A stretch of 41,897 nucleotides of DNA from Aerococcus sp. (lineage in GTDB: Bacteria > Bacillota > Bacilli > Lactobacillales > Aerococcaceae): assembly GCA_030528155.1 (NCBI GenBank), contig JAUMZL010000018.1, positions 1 through 41,897 on the forward strand. Direction: 5' to 3'. The notes beneath the pieces were generated by a model. That model worked only from the letters and a program-made list of their open reading frames with translations. It did no database searches and was not told the DNA's origin. Positions 25,068-32,988 of the stretch are shown here, piece after piece. The stretch's first letter is position 1. Each line of letters begins with the position of its first letter. Position numbers and translations under genes: made by a program.

Positions 25068-26381
25068 TTAGTGTGGGAGGCGCATTTCCCCATCAAAACT
25101 CAAAATTACCGGCTGGTTGCCAACTTCTACGCGACCTTCGTTAACGGTATACCGCATACCGTCGATGAGATTTTCATACTCACCATGCGGTAACCCCACT
25201 TCCACGACATAAGTTTGATCATCGCTGCGCAATTTGAAAATACCCAGCACATGTTGGTTGTAGTAGTGATAGCTAGCGATGACGATGCAGTCATAATCTC
25301 CGCGCAGGAAATAATACCCGCTCTTGCAGACTTCACGACGCTTCAATTGAGAGAGGCGTTGGATCAGCTGAGTCATATCGTGTGGTTTATCCCAGGCAAT
25401 CGGTTGGTTTGACGTGCGCGAGACAGGCTTTTTTGTCCCAAATTCTTGGCCCATCATTAAACCACCCGCGCCTTTTTCAAATAGAGAGAAGGCGGTCCAG
25501 GCTTCAAGTTCCATCTCGTCTTTCAGATAGGAAGCAAAACGACGGTCATCCCCAATTTCCAGCCCGCGATTTTTCACAGCGGTCCCTGGCAACATCAGCT
25601 CATGCCAGTTGAGCGTGTAGACGAGATTATCGAGCGTGGTTTCTCCAGCGAGATATTGTAAGGGAAAACGCTGGAAGCTGGCTTCGTCGAGCACATCGAA
25701 AATATTGTAGACTTCTCCTTCTGTCCAGTACGTTTGATTATTCATCCGCATGGTCAAGAGAATGTCATCGGTTGTCGTTCCTCCCATCCAGTAGAAATAG
25801 GGATGGATATCTTCAATTTCGGCACGCGCGCTGTTGAGGAATTCAGGACGAATCAGCATGACTTGGCGGATGTAAAAGCCATCGACCAATTTCGCCCAGC
25901 CTTTCATGATGGCAATTAATTCTTCCCACATCTTGGGATTGTCATAATCAAGGTCGTACGCGCGTTGGTGGCTCGGCCATTCACTGGTCAGTTGCCCAGC
26001 GCGATCGTGTTTGAAATACTCAGGATGTTCAACAACCCACTCACTGTCGCGTGCCATATGATGAAGCGGCCATTCAATGACGACCTGCATGCCCTGTTCG
26101 TGGATGGCATCAACGAGGGCTTGGAAGTCTAGAAGTGTGCCATATTCTTTCCCCACACCGTCGAATGCCTTCACGTAGTCTGGATCGCCCAGCGGTTCGT
26201 GAGCAATTTTGATGTCAGTGGCAGGGAAGATCGATGCAAGCACAATAATGCTGACACCAAGAGCTTTTAGGCGGGGAAGGTCAGGAATAATCCCCTGAAA
26301 AGTTCCTGCTTCGGAGTAGTTTCTGATGTATAGACGATAAACAACTTTGTTACGCAATGTCAGGTTGGTTACTTTTGCCAT
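25068..26381 (-). CDS. Glycoside hydrolase 13-like protein, catalytic residues lost (pseudoenzyme)
   Basis: A 437-residue protein with the outline of the alpha-amylase family: N-terminal VVYRLYIRNYSEAGTFQGI, a TIM-barrel core to about residue 375 and a small beta C-terminal domain. Region I (usually DxVxNH) reads IEWPLHH at 102-108. Region II (usually GFRxDxxxH) reads GFYIRQVML at 168-176, so the nucleophile Asp is R172 and the Arg before it is Y170. No clear acid/base Glu is found, and the NHD of region IV is NWHE (258-261). It cannot work as a normal GH13 enzyme; a carbohydrate-binding or regulatory role is inferred. AGGAGG precedes the ATG. Confidence 0.8.
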   Translation of the reverse strand: MAKVTNLTLRNKVVYRLYIRNYSEAGTFQGIIPDLPRLKALGVSIIVLASIFPATDIKIAHEPLGDPDYVKAFDGVGKEYGTLLDFQALVDAIHEQGMQVVIEWPLHHMARDSEWVVEHPEYFKHDRAGQLTSEWPSHQRAYDLDYDNPKMWEELIAIMKGWAKLVDGFYIRQVMLIRPEFLNSARAEIEDIHPYFYWMGGTTTDDILLTMRMNNQTYWTEGEVYNIFDVLDEASFQRFPLQYLAGETTLDNLVYTLNWHELMLPGTAVKNRGLEIGDDRRFASYLKDEMELEAWTAFSLFEKGAGGLMMGQEFGTKKPVSRTSNQPIAWDKPHDMTQLIQRLSQLKRREVCKSGYYFLRGDYDCIVIASYHYYNQHVLGIFKLRSDDQTYVVEVGLPHGEYENLIDGMRYTVNEGRVEVGNQPVILSFDGEMRLPH

Positions 26382-26408
26382 TTTTTCCTCCTGAAATTAA
26401 GTTTTCTA

Positions 26409-27263
26409 TTAACAAGGCGCATTATCCTGATGGTAGTTGGAATGGTGCTCACTCATACTGTTGTCATATTCATTCACTTGCCATTGCATGACGATAAATG
26501 ACGCGACCACCACTGCCAAAATATCGAGCGCTGTGCGACTGATCAAGTTCCCCCAGGAAATGTGGTAATACAGACCAAATAACACGTGATAGCTCACACA
26601 TAGCGGAGCAAAGAAACGCAGTGAAAACTGCAACGCTTTGGCTGTACGTTGTTGTTTCGTGAGGTAGCGTTGAATGGAACAGAAGACGAGTCCAATCGTA
26701 ACCCCCATCAATACTGCCCAAGTATAAGAGGCGCTGATAAAAGCATCCGGTTCCGCATAAACGCCAATAAGTGCATAATTTATCCAGCGTGAGACAAGAA
26801 AAGTGATCGCGTAGACGCAGATCGCACGCCAATAAATAAAGGGGCGTTTTCCGGTCTGATAGCGCTCTGTTGCGAGTAATCCCTGTAGTATAAAGGCTTG
26901 AATAACAAATAATAGCGTCACTTTCACCGTATTCAGCGCGTAGTCTGCCAATAAGCGGTGGGGGAGAGGCTCGGTGATGTAGAGCACTAGGAGGATCCCC
27001 TGCAATAAGCTGAAGAAGATAGCCTTGGTGTTTTTGCTACCAGGTAAGCGCCGATCAACAATGTCGTAGGCACTGCTCAGCCACGTGAAGAGTGGAATTC
27101 CGACAATCAGCGCGAGCCACGGGGATAAACCACTTGTCAGCAACGGGTTTGGCGCGAGCACTCCTTGAAATGTTGGATTTTTAAACCAGTAGAAGAGGAT
27201 CACCATTAATCCACTGGTGATTAGACCGATTAATAAATAGCGTAGTAGACGTTTTCGCCCCAT
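26409..27263 (-). CDS. Uncharacterised multi-pass membrane protein
   Basis: A 284-residue protein that I do not recognise. It has about eight hydrophobic segments, basic inner loops (RRLPGSKNTK, RYLTKQQRTAK), and a hydrophilic C-terminus rich in His and Asn (SEHHSNYHQDNAPC). ATG 27263 is preferred over 27281 because GGAAGGTGA precedes it. It is the first gene of the five-gene minus-strand unit, 27 bases before the GH13-like gene, so the two may act together at the membrane. Confidence 0.7.
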   Translation of the reverse strand: MGRKRLLRYLLIGLITSGLMVILFYWFKNPTFQGVLAPNPLLTSGLSPWLALIVGIPLFTWLSSAYDIVDRRLPGSKNTKAIFFSLLQGILLVLYITEPLPHRLLADYALNTVKVTLLFVIQAFILQGLLATERYQTGKRPFIYWRAICVYAITFLVSRWINYALIGVYAEPDAFISASYTWAVLMGVTIGLVFCSIQRYLTKQQRTAKALQFSLRFFAPLCVSYHVLFGLYYHISWGNLISRTALDILAVVVASFIVMQWQVNEYDNSMSEHHSNYHQDNAPC

Positions 27264-27379
27264 ATTTTCACCTTCCGTCAAGTTTCAATCGCTTTGTTCG
27301 GTTAATGCCTTTTTGGCGCTAGGCATCCGCTGAGGGTAGAGAATGAGATTGAGTAAAGCGGATGCACAAATATAGCTTC

Positions 27380-27388
27380 ATTGTACCA
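27380..27388 (-). promoter_or_regulatory. Extended -10 promoter of the five-gene unit
   Basis: On the minus strand TGG-TACAAT, about 115 bases before the membrane-protein start; a TAGACA lies upstream at short spacing. All five genes from 27263 to 22989 are closely spaced or overlapping and no terminator is seen between them. Confidence 0.5.
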
Positions 27389-27445
27389 TTATTGCCCGTT
27401 GTCTACTTAATAAGATTGTTTAGCTTTAGTAAAAATTGAGAGAGG

Positions 27446-27477
27446 AAAAAGAGATAGGTGACGGCCTATCTCTTTTT
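27446..27477. terminator. Strong bidirectional hairpin terminator without an obvious client gene
   Basis: A perfect 13-base inverted repeat, AAAAAGAGATAGG and CCTATCTCTTTTT, around TGACGG. No intact gene points toward it from either side, so it may be left over from a deleted gene next to the SIS pseudogene. Confidence 0.8.
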
Positions 27478-27499
27478 AATTAATTAGAATTCAATTTTT

Positions 27500-27963
27500 G
27501 GCGCGCTGGGAAACAAAAGTTGTGCACAAATCAGATTGTTTAAAAAATCGCTGCTTCCTTCTCCAGTCTAGGGACACCGTCTTTCTTCATACAAAGCACG
27601 GAGTCTCTACACGGCGACTTAGGGATGATTACGGCACAGGATGTGGTGATCCTGCTATCCAACAGTGGGGCAACGAGCGAAGTATTGGCGATGTTACCCA
27701 CACTAAAAGACATTGGGGCTAAGACCATAGCTATTACGGCCAACCCAACATCACCATTGGCCAAACAAGTGGATGTTGCGATCATCTACACCTATGAACA
27801 GGAAGCGGATCATCTGCATTTAGCGCCCACAACGAGTGCTATGATGATGTTGGGCATTGGGGATGCTTTAGCAGCCACACTGTCCAAATCTAAACACTTT
27901 ACGCGCGCTGATTTTCATCGCTTTCACCCAGGCGGCAGTTTAGGACAGCAATTAGCCAAATAA
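27500..27963 (+). pseudogene. Degraded KpsF/GutQ-type SIS-domain sugar-phosphate isomerase
   Basis: From about 27544 one frame reads KIAASFSSLGTPSFFIQ, then HGDLGMI, then the SIS-domain SNSGATSEVL motif and ends FHPGGSLGQQLAK. This matches the arabinose-5-phosphate isomerase family, SIS domain only. Upstream, a stop falls directly before KIAA. Removing one A from the six-A run at 27542-27547 would join it to an upstream HKSDCL segment that aligns with the family GKSGH motif. The first 40 or so residues are missing altogether, with no start or ribosome binding site. It is N-terminally deleted and frameshifted; an internal ATG at 27625 could make only a fragment. Confidence 0.82.
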
Positions 27964-27965
27964 CT

Positions 27966-28006
27966 AAAAATCACTCCATTCCCACTGGTAGGATGGAGTG
28001 ATTTTT
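27966..28006. terminator. Bidirectional terminator between the SIS pseudogene and the esterase
   Basis: AAAAATCACTCCAT (27966-27979) and ATGGAGTGATTTTT (27993-28006) are a perfect 14-base inverted repeat. Confidence 0.93.
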
Positions 28007-28023
28007 TAATTCATAAGATAGAC

Positions 28024-28899
28024 CTACCCAATCACGTCATAGCCTCCGCGCTCTTGACGGTTGGATCCAAAATATTCTGCCATGGCCTGTTCAGTCTTTT
28101 CCCAAATGGCTTGGTCGCCATCCTCAGTGAGGCAGGCTTTGAAGAAAGCAGCTTCGCGGTAGGAGGCATGGTAAGGAACATGATGGCCGCCAGCAGGACT
28201 GCTGATGAAATGCAGATATTCGCCGTAGCTCTGCGTGGCATTTGCATCAAAAAATGCCCGATCAATTTCGTAAGGGACGATAGGGTCATCCATCGCATGC
28301 CAGAGTAGGAACGGACGATTGGCTAAGCGTTCGGGATGGCTGGAGAGGTCAACAGCATCTAATTGCGGAAGCAGTTCTTCTAGCATTTTTGCCATCGACT
28401 CATCGATTCCCTGAGCCAGAGCCTCTTCAGGGTTTTCCAGTGCCATTTGATAAAACCATTTAGAAAAGTTGACGATAGAAGTTGCCCCCTCCAGTGAAGA
28501 AGCGGCGCTAATTTCAGGATAGGTGGCCAGTAGCATACTGGTTGTGATGCCTCCCATCGATAGTCCGGAAACACCGATGAAATCATTCAGCAGTCCACGT
28601 TCGCGATATCCAGCGACAATGAGTGGAAATTCAGCCACATTATGTTGTAATGCTTCGAAGAAAATGAGTGGTGAGGGCATCACGTCAGGGGAGGTGCGGA
28701 CACCGTGGCCATAGCTCACTGGCACCACCACGCGGAAACCTTGTTTAACGAATTCTAATGCTTGGGTGGCACACTGTTCTGGGACACACTCCCAGCCGTG
28801 GTAGAAAAACACCAGTGGTACAGCATCGTTAAGCTGGTCTGTGGGTGCATATTCCATCACTGGTAGTTGATTAATCATTAATTCTCTAATTGTATACAT
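28024..28899 (-). CDS. Alpha/beta hydrolase (YitV-like esterase)
   Basis: A 291-residue serine hydrolase of the prolyl-oligopeptidase-like group. The oxyanion segment is FFYHGW (31-36). The nucleophile is S114 in GLSMGG, the acid is D204 or D205 in AMDDPIVPY, and the base is H239 or H240 in AGGHHVPY. It resembles Bacillus YitV-type esterases and probably acts on small acyl esters in the cytosol. Monocistronic: it converges on the terminator at 27966-28006, and the dha operon terminator lies upstream. Confidence 0.86.
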   Translation of the reverse strand: MYTIRELMINQLPVMEYAPTDQLNDAVPLVFFYHGWECVPEQCATQALEFVKQGFRVVVPVSYGHGVRTSPDVMPSPLIFFEALQHNVAEFPLIVAGYRERGLLNDFIGVSGLSMGGITTSMLLATYPEISAASSLEGATSIVNFSKWFYQMALENPEEALAQGIDESMAKMLEELLPQLDAVDLSSHPERLANRPFLLWHAMDDPIVPYEIDRAFFDANATQSYGEYLHFISSPAGGHHVPYHASYREAAFFKACLTEDGDQAIWEKTEQAMAEYFGSNRQERGGYDVIG

Positions 28900-29113
28900 A
28901 AGAAATACCTCTTATCTTTAATATTAATGTTCCTTAGTGTAGTGAAATCTTCTGGAAAGAAAAGTCGTCCTCATGACTCTTAATCAAAATTCAAGGAAAG
29001 AAGTGAGGGGATAAAATAGGCGCTGAAGAGGCTACGGTTTTGTTTGAAATGGCGGGGATTTGTGGCCTTTAGGTGAAATAACGAAATCTTTCATGATTAA
29101 GGGGAATGCAATC
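28900..29113 (-). other. Intergenic region upstream of the esterase
   Basis: I see no gene here. A TACACT read on the minus strand near 28940 could be a weak -10 for the esterase, without a good -35. Confidence 0.3.
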
Positions 29114-29147
29114 AAAAACAGGCCACGATGGTACGTGACCTGTTTTA
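29114..29147 (-). terminator. Terminator of the dhaM-dhaK-dhaL operon
   Basis: AAAACAGG-C-CACG pairs with CGTG-A-CCTGTTTT around ATGGTA; a T-rich tract follows on the minus strand. Confidence 0.85.
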
Positions 29148-29160
29148 GGCAATGTTTTTA

Positions 29161-29736
29161 TTAATGAAGGTGTTTAATCAGCGTCAAGAAGAGATAGCGA
29201 CTGGATTCTGCACCGGGATCTTTTTCACCGATGGAACGCTCACCGTAGTAGGAAGCACGCCCCTTTTCTGCTTTCATCGCAATGATCTTTTCATCGGCTT
29301 CATCTAAAACGGCTTCGGTTAGGTTATCTGAGGTCAAAGCGGCGATCGCTGGTTCCCACATATCGACCATCGTTTTCTCTCCGGCCGTTGATTTGCCGAG
29401 GGTCTTTACTTTTTCCACGCCGGCTTGGAGGGCCTCAGTAAGAGACTGTCCAGCGGTGAATGCTTGAGACATCGCAAGAAAAGCGGAACCATACAGGGGG
29501 CCGCTCGCACCCCCCACTTTGCTCATAAACGCCATGGCAATCAGTTTCATCAGCTCCGCGTCACTAGCCGCTTGTTTGTCAGCAATACTTTCTTTGGCAG
29601 CAGCAGCGCCGCGTGCCATATTGTTACCATGATCGCCGTCACCAATCTTTTGATCGAGATCACTGAGGTAAGCTTTTTGTTGATCAAGTTGATCAAACCA
29701 ATCGTTAAACCAGTTGTAGAGATTCATTGTCGTCAT
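29161..29736 (-). CDS. dhaL: Dihydroxyacetone kinase, ADP-binding subunit DhaL
   Basis: A 191-residue subunit holding a tightly bound Mg-ADP that is rephosphorylated by DhaM and passes phosphate to dihydroxyacetone on DhaK. The nucleotide/Mg site DQKIGDGDHGNNM is at about 27-39; the GGASGPLYG loop lies at about 75-83. The C-terminus carries DPGAESS. AAAGGAA precedes the start. It is last in the dhaM-dhaK-dhaL operon, 21 bases after dhaK. Confidence 0.95.
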   Translation of the reverse strand: MTTMNLYNWFNDWFDQLDQQKAYLSDLDQKIGDGDHGNNMARGAAAAKESIADKQAASDAELMKLIAMAFMSKVGGASGPLYGSAFLAMSQAFTAGQSLTEALQAGVEKVKTLGKSTAGEKTMVDMWEPAIAALTSDNLTEAVLDEADEKIIAMKAEKGRASYYGERSIGEKDPGAESSRYLFLTLIKHLH

Positions 29737-29757
29737 AAGTATTCCTTTCTTTATTCA

Positions 29758-30747
29758 TTACCAAGCAATGGTGGTTACGGGGGCTTTGAGGGCGGCTGTC
29801 CATTCATTGTCCGTTAAATGCAACATAGTGAGGGAAGCACCAGCCATATCAATACTGGTCATCCATTCTGCTACGCGAATAAAATCAACAGTAATGCCTT
29901 CTTTTTCGAGGAGGTCATGAATGTCATTCCAGAAGAGATATAATTCCATCTGTGGGGTAGCACCCATGCCATTCACGAGAACGGCGTAGTGATCTCCAGC
30001 TTGCCATTGAAATTCAGCTTTTAATTGCTGAATTAGTTCTTCCGCCATGTCGTGCGCAGGCACCATCTTTTCGCGTTTGTACCCCGGTTCCCCATGAATA
30101 CCGATACCAAATTCAAACTCATCATCGCCAATGGAAAACCCTGGTTTACCAACCTCTGGGACCGTGGCGGCACTGAGCGCGAGACCGATCGTTTTGAGGT
30201 TTGTCATGACAGCTTCTGCAATGGTTTTGAGTTCTTGAACGGATTTGCCAATGCGAGCATAGTAGCCGAGGATCTTGTGCATGAAGATAGTACCCGCAAT
30301 GCCCCGGCGTTTATCTTTGTTTTCCAGTGGTTCAATGGCAATATCATCACCAACAATAATATGATCGACCTCAATGCCTTCCATTTGGGCCATTTCTTCG
30401 GCTAATTGGAAATTAATCACATCTCCCGAATAATTTTTAACGATCAGGAATACGCCTCGGCCACGATTTGATGCTTCGATGGCCGCGAGAATTTGATCAG
30501 GAGTTGGAGAGGTGAACACTTCACCGGCAACGGCTACCGACAGCATGCCATCCCCGACAAAACCAGCGTGCGCGGGCTCATGTCCCGAGCCCCCACCGCT
30601 GACAAGACCAACAATTTCTTTGGTATCGTTTTTGCGATGAATGGCATTCGTTTGATCGAGCCGCTCGAGGAGATCATTGTGGGCAAGGATGAGCCCAGAT
30701 ACCATTTCATCGACCACTTGACTAGGATTATTAATGAGTTTCTTCAT
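29758..30747 (-). CDS. dhaK: Dihydroxyacetone kinase, substrate-binding subunit DhaK
   Basis: A 329-residue subunit that binds dihydroxyacetone covalently. The active-site residues fall at the same positions as in E. coli: H56 in GGSGHEP and H218 in GIGIHGEPG, the latter forming the hemiaminal. Its AGGAGG lies in the last codons of dhaM, three bases upstream, so translation is tightly coupled. Confidence 0.97.
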   Translation of the reverse strand: MKKLINNPSQVVDEMVSGLILAHNDLLERLDQTNAIHRKNDTKEIVGLVSGGGSGHEPAHAGFVGDGMLSVAVAGEVFTSPTPDQILAAIEASNRGRGVFLIVKNYSGDVINFQLAEEMAQMEGIEVDHIIVGDDIAIEPLENKDKRRGIAGTIFMHKILGYYARIGKSVQELKTIAEAVMTNLKTIGLALSAATVPEVGKPGFSIGDDEFEFGIGIHGEPGYKREKMVPAHDMAEELIQQLKAEFQWQAGDHYAVLVNGMGATPQMELYLFWNDIHDLLEKEGITVDFIRVAEWMTSIDMAGASLTMLHLTDNEWTAALKAPVTTIAW

Positions 30748-30750
30748 ATT

Positions 30751-31140
30751 TTAAGCCTCCTTCACGGCTGCAATGACTTGCTCGGGCGTAGCAGCAATTG
30801 AGCATTGCACGCTGGCAACATACGCGCCTTCTACGAGGGGCGCATCGCTGAGAATTTCAAATTTTTCTTGTTCATTTTCAGCGAGAAAACTGAGTGCTGT
30901 TTCAGCAGACATGACAGCACTGCCCATATCAGTGAACACATAGATATAGTCTGCTGCCGTTGCTTCTTGATAAGCATTGAGGACCGTCATCGGTGTGGTA
31001 CCGATAGCCCCCGTGTCATCCCCACCTGCTGAGAAAACGGCAAGGGTGTCAGGATCAAAAGAGACCATCGTATCGATCAATTCTTTTAATCCATCTGTAA
31101 TGGCCTTACTGTGTGAAATAAGGATAATCGCATTTTTCAT
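30751..31140 (-). CDS. dhaM: PTS-dependent dihydroxyacetone kinase phosphotransferase subunit DhaM
   Basis: A 129-residue single-domain EIIA-Man-like protein; phosphate from HPr goes to H10 (ISHS) and then to DhaL-ADP. The longer E. coli type with fused HPr and EI domains is not seen, which is normal in Firmicutes. GGAAGGCTTAC lies upstream of the start. First gene of the operon dhaM-dhaK-dhaL; many relatives have the order K-L-M instead. Confidence 0.94.
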   Translation of the reverse strand: MKNAIILISHSKAITDGLKELIDTMVSFDPDTLAVFSAGGDDTGAIGTTPMTVLNAYQEATAADYIYVFTDMGSAVMSAETALSFLAENEQEKFEILSDAPLVEGAYVASVQCSIAATPEQVIAAVKEA

Positions 31141-31195
31141 TGCTGTAAGCCTTCCTTCTAAATCCCTCTGTGAGAGAGTGCGATTCGCTAAGTTT

Positions 31196-31204
31196 ATTAT
31201 ACCA
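31196..31204 (-). promoter_or_regulatory. Extended -10 promoter of dhaMKL
   Basis: On the minus strand TGG-TATAAT is a consensus extended -10, about 55 bases before dhaM; the -35 region is poor. Confidence 0.7.
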
Positions 31205-31209
31205 AGGGC

Positions 31210-31234
31210 GAAAGCGAAGGGGAAACGCTTTCTT
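31210..31234 (-). promoter_or_regulatory. cre site and inverted repeat over the dhaMKL promoter
   Basis: AAGAAAGCGTTTCCC on the minus strand (31220-31234) fits the catabolite-response consensus except at two edge positions and covers the -35 area. It forms one side of a perfect inverted repeat, GAAAGCG-9-CGCTTTC (31210-31232). CcpA control of dihydroxyacetone use is inferred. Confidence 0.65.
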
Positions 31235-31242
31235 GTAGAAAT

Positions 31243-31278
31243 AAGAAAGGCACGCCCACAGCCACTATGGACGTGCCC
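31243..31278 (-). terminator. Terminator between gldA and dhaM
   Basis: GGCACGTCC and GGGCGTGCC pair on the minus strand, then TTTCTTATTT. It makes gldA a separate unit from dhaMKL, or allows partial read-through. Confidence 0.8.
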
Positions 31279-31292
31279 AAAAAGGCGAAAGC

Positions 31293-32396
31293 TTACGATG
31301 CGTGGTAAGCGGTAGTCACATATTTATTAACGGCAATCAGAGCTTCCGCCACAGCTTCTGGTGTCACCGTGAATGGCATTTCGCTCATAGTTTCTTCAGG
31401 GATGGTGGCTTGTTGGCCTACCTTTAAGAGATCATCATAACTGGCATCTCCCAAGCCTAGATCTGCCAGAGTGGTTGGCAAATTGAGGGCTTGATAGAAG
31501 GCGATGTAGCGGTCAATTTCTTCTTTTGGTCGGTTTTCCAAGAAGAGTTCGCTCAACACGCCGTAAGCGACTTTTTCACCATGGCCTTTGCCGTGGATAG
31601 GGCCATCAAGAGCTGTAAAGCCATCGTGAATCGCATGCGCTGCGGCGAGGCCACTACTCTCGAATCCCAGCCCACTCATCAAGGTGTTCGCTTCAACGAC
31701 GGCTTCTAACGCTGGAGTCACGACATGTGCTTCATTGGCAGCCACCGCTTGGATTCCATATTCAAAGATGGTTTCCATACACTGCTTGGCGATCGCTTGC
31801 GCTGCTAGTGGGCTATTCCCCCCTAGCATGTTCTTGTTGTACCCTTCAGCAACGGCCCGCGCTTCAATATAGGTTGCTGAAGCGTCACCGATACCAAATG
31901 CGAGGAATTTCGCTGGGGCGTTAGCAACCACTTGCGTATCGACAATCACGAGATCAGGGTTCTTGTCATAGAAGCGATATTTCTCAAAGTTCCCCGCGTC
32001 AGTATAAATCACTGACAAGGCTGAAGTTGGGGCGTCCGTTGAAGCAAGGGTTGGGGCAATGGCGACGGGAAGTGTCAGTTCATCTGCTACAGCCTTAGCC
32101 GTATCGCTAGTTTTACCCCCACCAAGTCCGATAATTAAGTCAGCGTGGTGTTTTTCCGCAACCGCTTTAATACGGAGGATTTCCCTATCAGAAGCTTCGC
32201 CGTTGAAGGCCTCCCGCTGTACGGCTAGTCCCGCTTCTTTGAGGGCTTTATAGAAGTCTTCACCTACAATCTCCCATACATCATCATCGGTAATGAGCAG
32301 TGGAGTGCTCCCTAAAGCTTGGAAATATTTAGTCCCAGTGAGGAGAATATTTTTCCCTTGAACATAATGTGATGGACTTCCGAATACACGTTCCAT
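31293..32396 (-). CDS. gldA: Glycerol dehydrogenase
   Basis: A 367-residue NAD-dependent, Zn-containing enzyme that oxidises glycerol to dihydroxyacetone, the substrate of DhaKLM. The NAD loop GLGGGKTSD is at about 91-99. Zn ligands are expected in GIGDAS (Asp, about 169), in the AAAHAIHDG block (His, about 252) and in GKGHGEK (His, about 269). TAGGAGG is the ribosome binding site. Placed directly upstream of dhaMKL, it completes oxidative glycerol dissimilation, although no glycerol facilitator gene is present. Confidence 0.95.
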   Translation of the reverse strand: MERVFGSPSHYVQGKNILLTGTKYFQALGSTPLLITDDDVWEIVGEDFYKALKEAGLAVQREAFNGEASDREILRIKAVAEKHHADLIIGLGGGKTSDTAKAVADELTLPVAIAPTLASTDAPTSALSVIYTDAGNFEKYRFYDKNPDLVIVDTQVVANAPAKFLAFGIGDASATYIEARAVAEGYNKNMLGGNSPLAAQAIAKQCMETIFEYGIQAVAANEAHVVTPALEAVVEANTLMSGLGFESSGLAAAHAIHDGFTALDGPIHGKGHGEKVAYGVLSELFLENRPKEEIDRYIAFYQALNLPTTLADLGLGDASYDDLLKVGQQATIPEETMSEMPFTVTPEAVAEALIAVNKYVTTAYHAS

Positions 32397-32438
32397 TTAA
32401 ATAGCCTCCTATATCATAAGTACCATACTGTTACCGAT

Positions 32439-32466
32439 TTCATAGTAGCGCGGTCTTGCCGCTCAA
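32439..32466 (-). promoter_or_regulatory. Candidate gldA promoter
   Basis: On the minus strand TTGAGC, 16 bases, TATGAA, about 45 bases before the start. The spacer holds GCGG-5-CCGC. The stretch 32467-32614 beyond it shows nothing else that I can name. Confidence 0.5.
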
Positions 32467-32614
32467 TTCAAGGGAAAGGCTGCTTGTTATCCGCTACAAA
32501 CGTCCTAAAAGAGCTGAACACTCGACGTACTAGGGAAATTAAGAATAGGGAAAATACAACCTATTGTTTTTTTATCTGAGGCAACGCCGAAAGTCGCTTT
32601 TTCAGATTTAGGAG

Positions 32615-32642
32615 TTGAAATTTCGCTGGAAAGGTGTATACT
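32615..32642 (+). promoter_or_regulatory. Promoter of tRNA-Gln(CUG)
   Basis: TTGAAA (32615-32620), 16 bases, TATACT (32637-32642), about 34 bases before the tRNA. Confidence 0.75.
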
Positions 32643-32675
32643 GAGGGAGTTGACGCGGGATTGTGCGTTCAATAT

Positions 32676-32746
32676 TGGGATATGGTCAAGTGGTAAGACG
32701 GGAGATTCTGGCTCTCCAATCCCAGGTTCGACCCCTGGTATCCCAG
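32676..32746 (+). tRNA. tRNA-Gln (anticodon CUG)
   Basis: A 71-base tRNA with acceptor arms TGGGATA and TATCCCA, discriminator G, anticodon CTG in loop TTCTGGC closed by GGAGA/TCTCC, and T loop TTCGACC. A separate isoacceptor from the UUG gene at 22804, transcribed alone. Confidence 0.96.
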
Positions 32747-32753
32747 TCCATTT

Positions 32754-32776
32754 AGCTCCAGTGCTGGGGCTTTTTT
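32754..32776 (+). terminator. Terminator of tRNA-Gln(CUG)
   Basis: AGCTCCAG pairs with CTGGGGCT with a very small loop, then six T. Confidence 0.88.
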
Positions 32777-32795
32777 CTTTGCTTGAAAAAATTTT

Positions 32796-32840
32796 GTAAA
32801 AAAGAAGCGCTCGTTACCTTTTTTGGTGGTGAGCGCTTTT
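32796..32840. terminator. Bidirectional terminator between the tRNA and the LysR gene
   Basis: GCGCTCGTTACC (32807-32818) pairs with GGTGGTGAGCGC (32825-32836) with G-T pairs, flanked by A-rich and T-rich tracts. A second, AT-rich hairpin, TTTTTGCTT/AAGCAAAAA, follows at 32842-32867. The rest to 32988 is empty. Confidence 0.85.
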
Positions 32841-32988
32841 GTTTTTGCTTGTGAAAATAAGCAAAAAAGAAGGATTGTTTGTTTGTGAAAAAAGAGAAGG
32901 GTATTACCTCATAACGTCATTCTATTGTGCATGGCTGTACGGTTATCTGTTGGTCGTTCGATAAACAGTGACCACAAGCCAATGCCAC

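Noticed and set aside
27498-27722. Plus-strand 74-codon frame upstream of the SIS fragment
   Set aside because: It runs through the SIS pseudogene in the wrong frame after the A-run shift and has no ribosome binding site.
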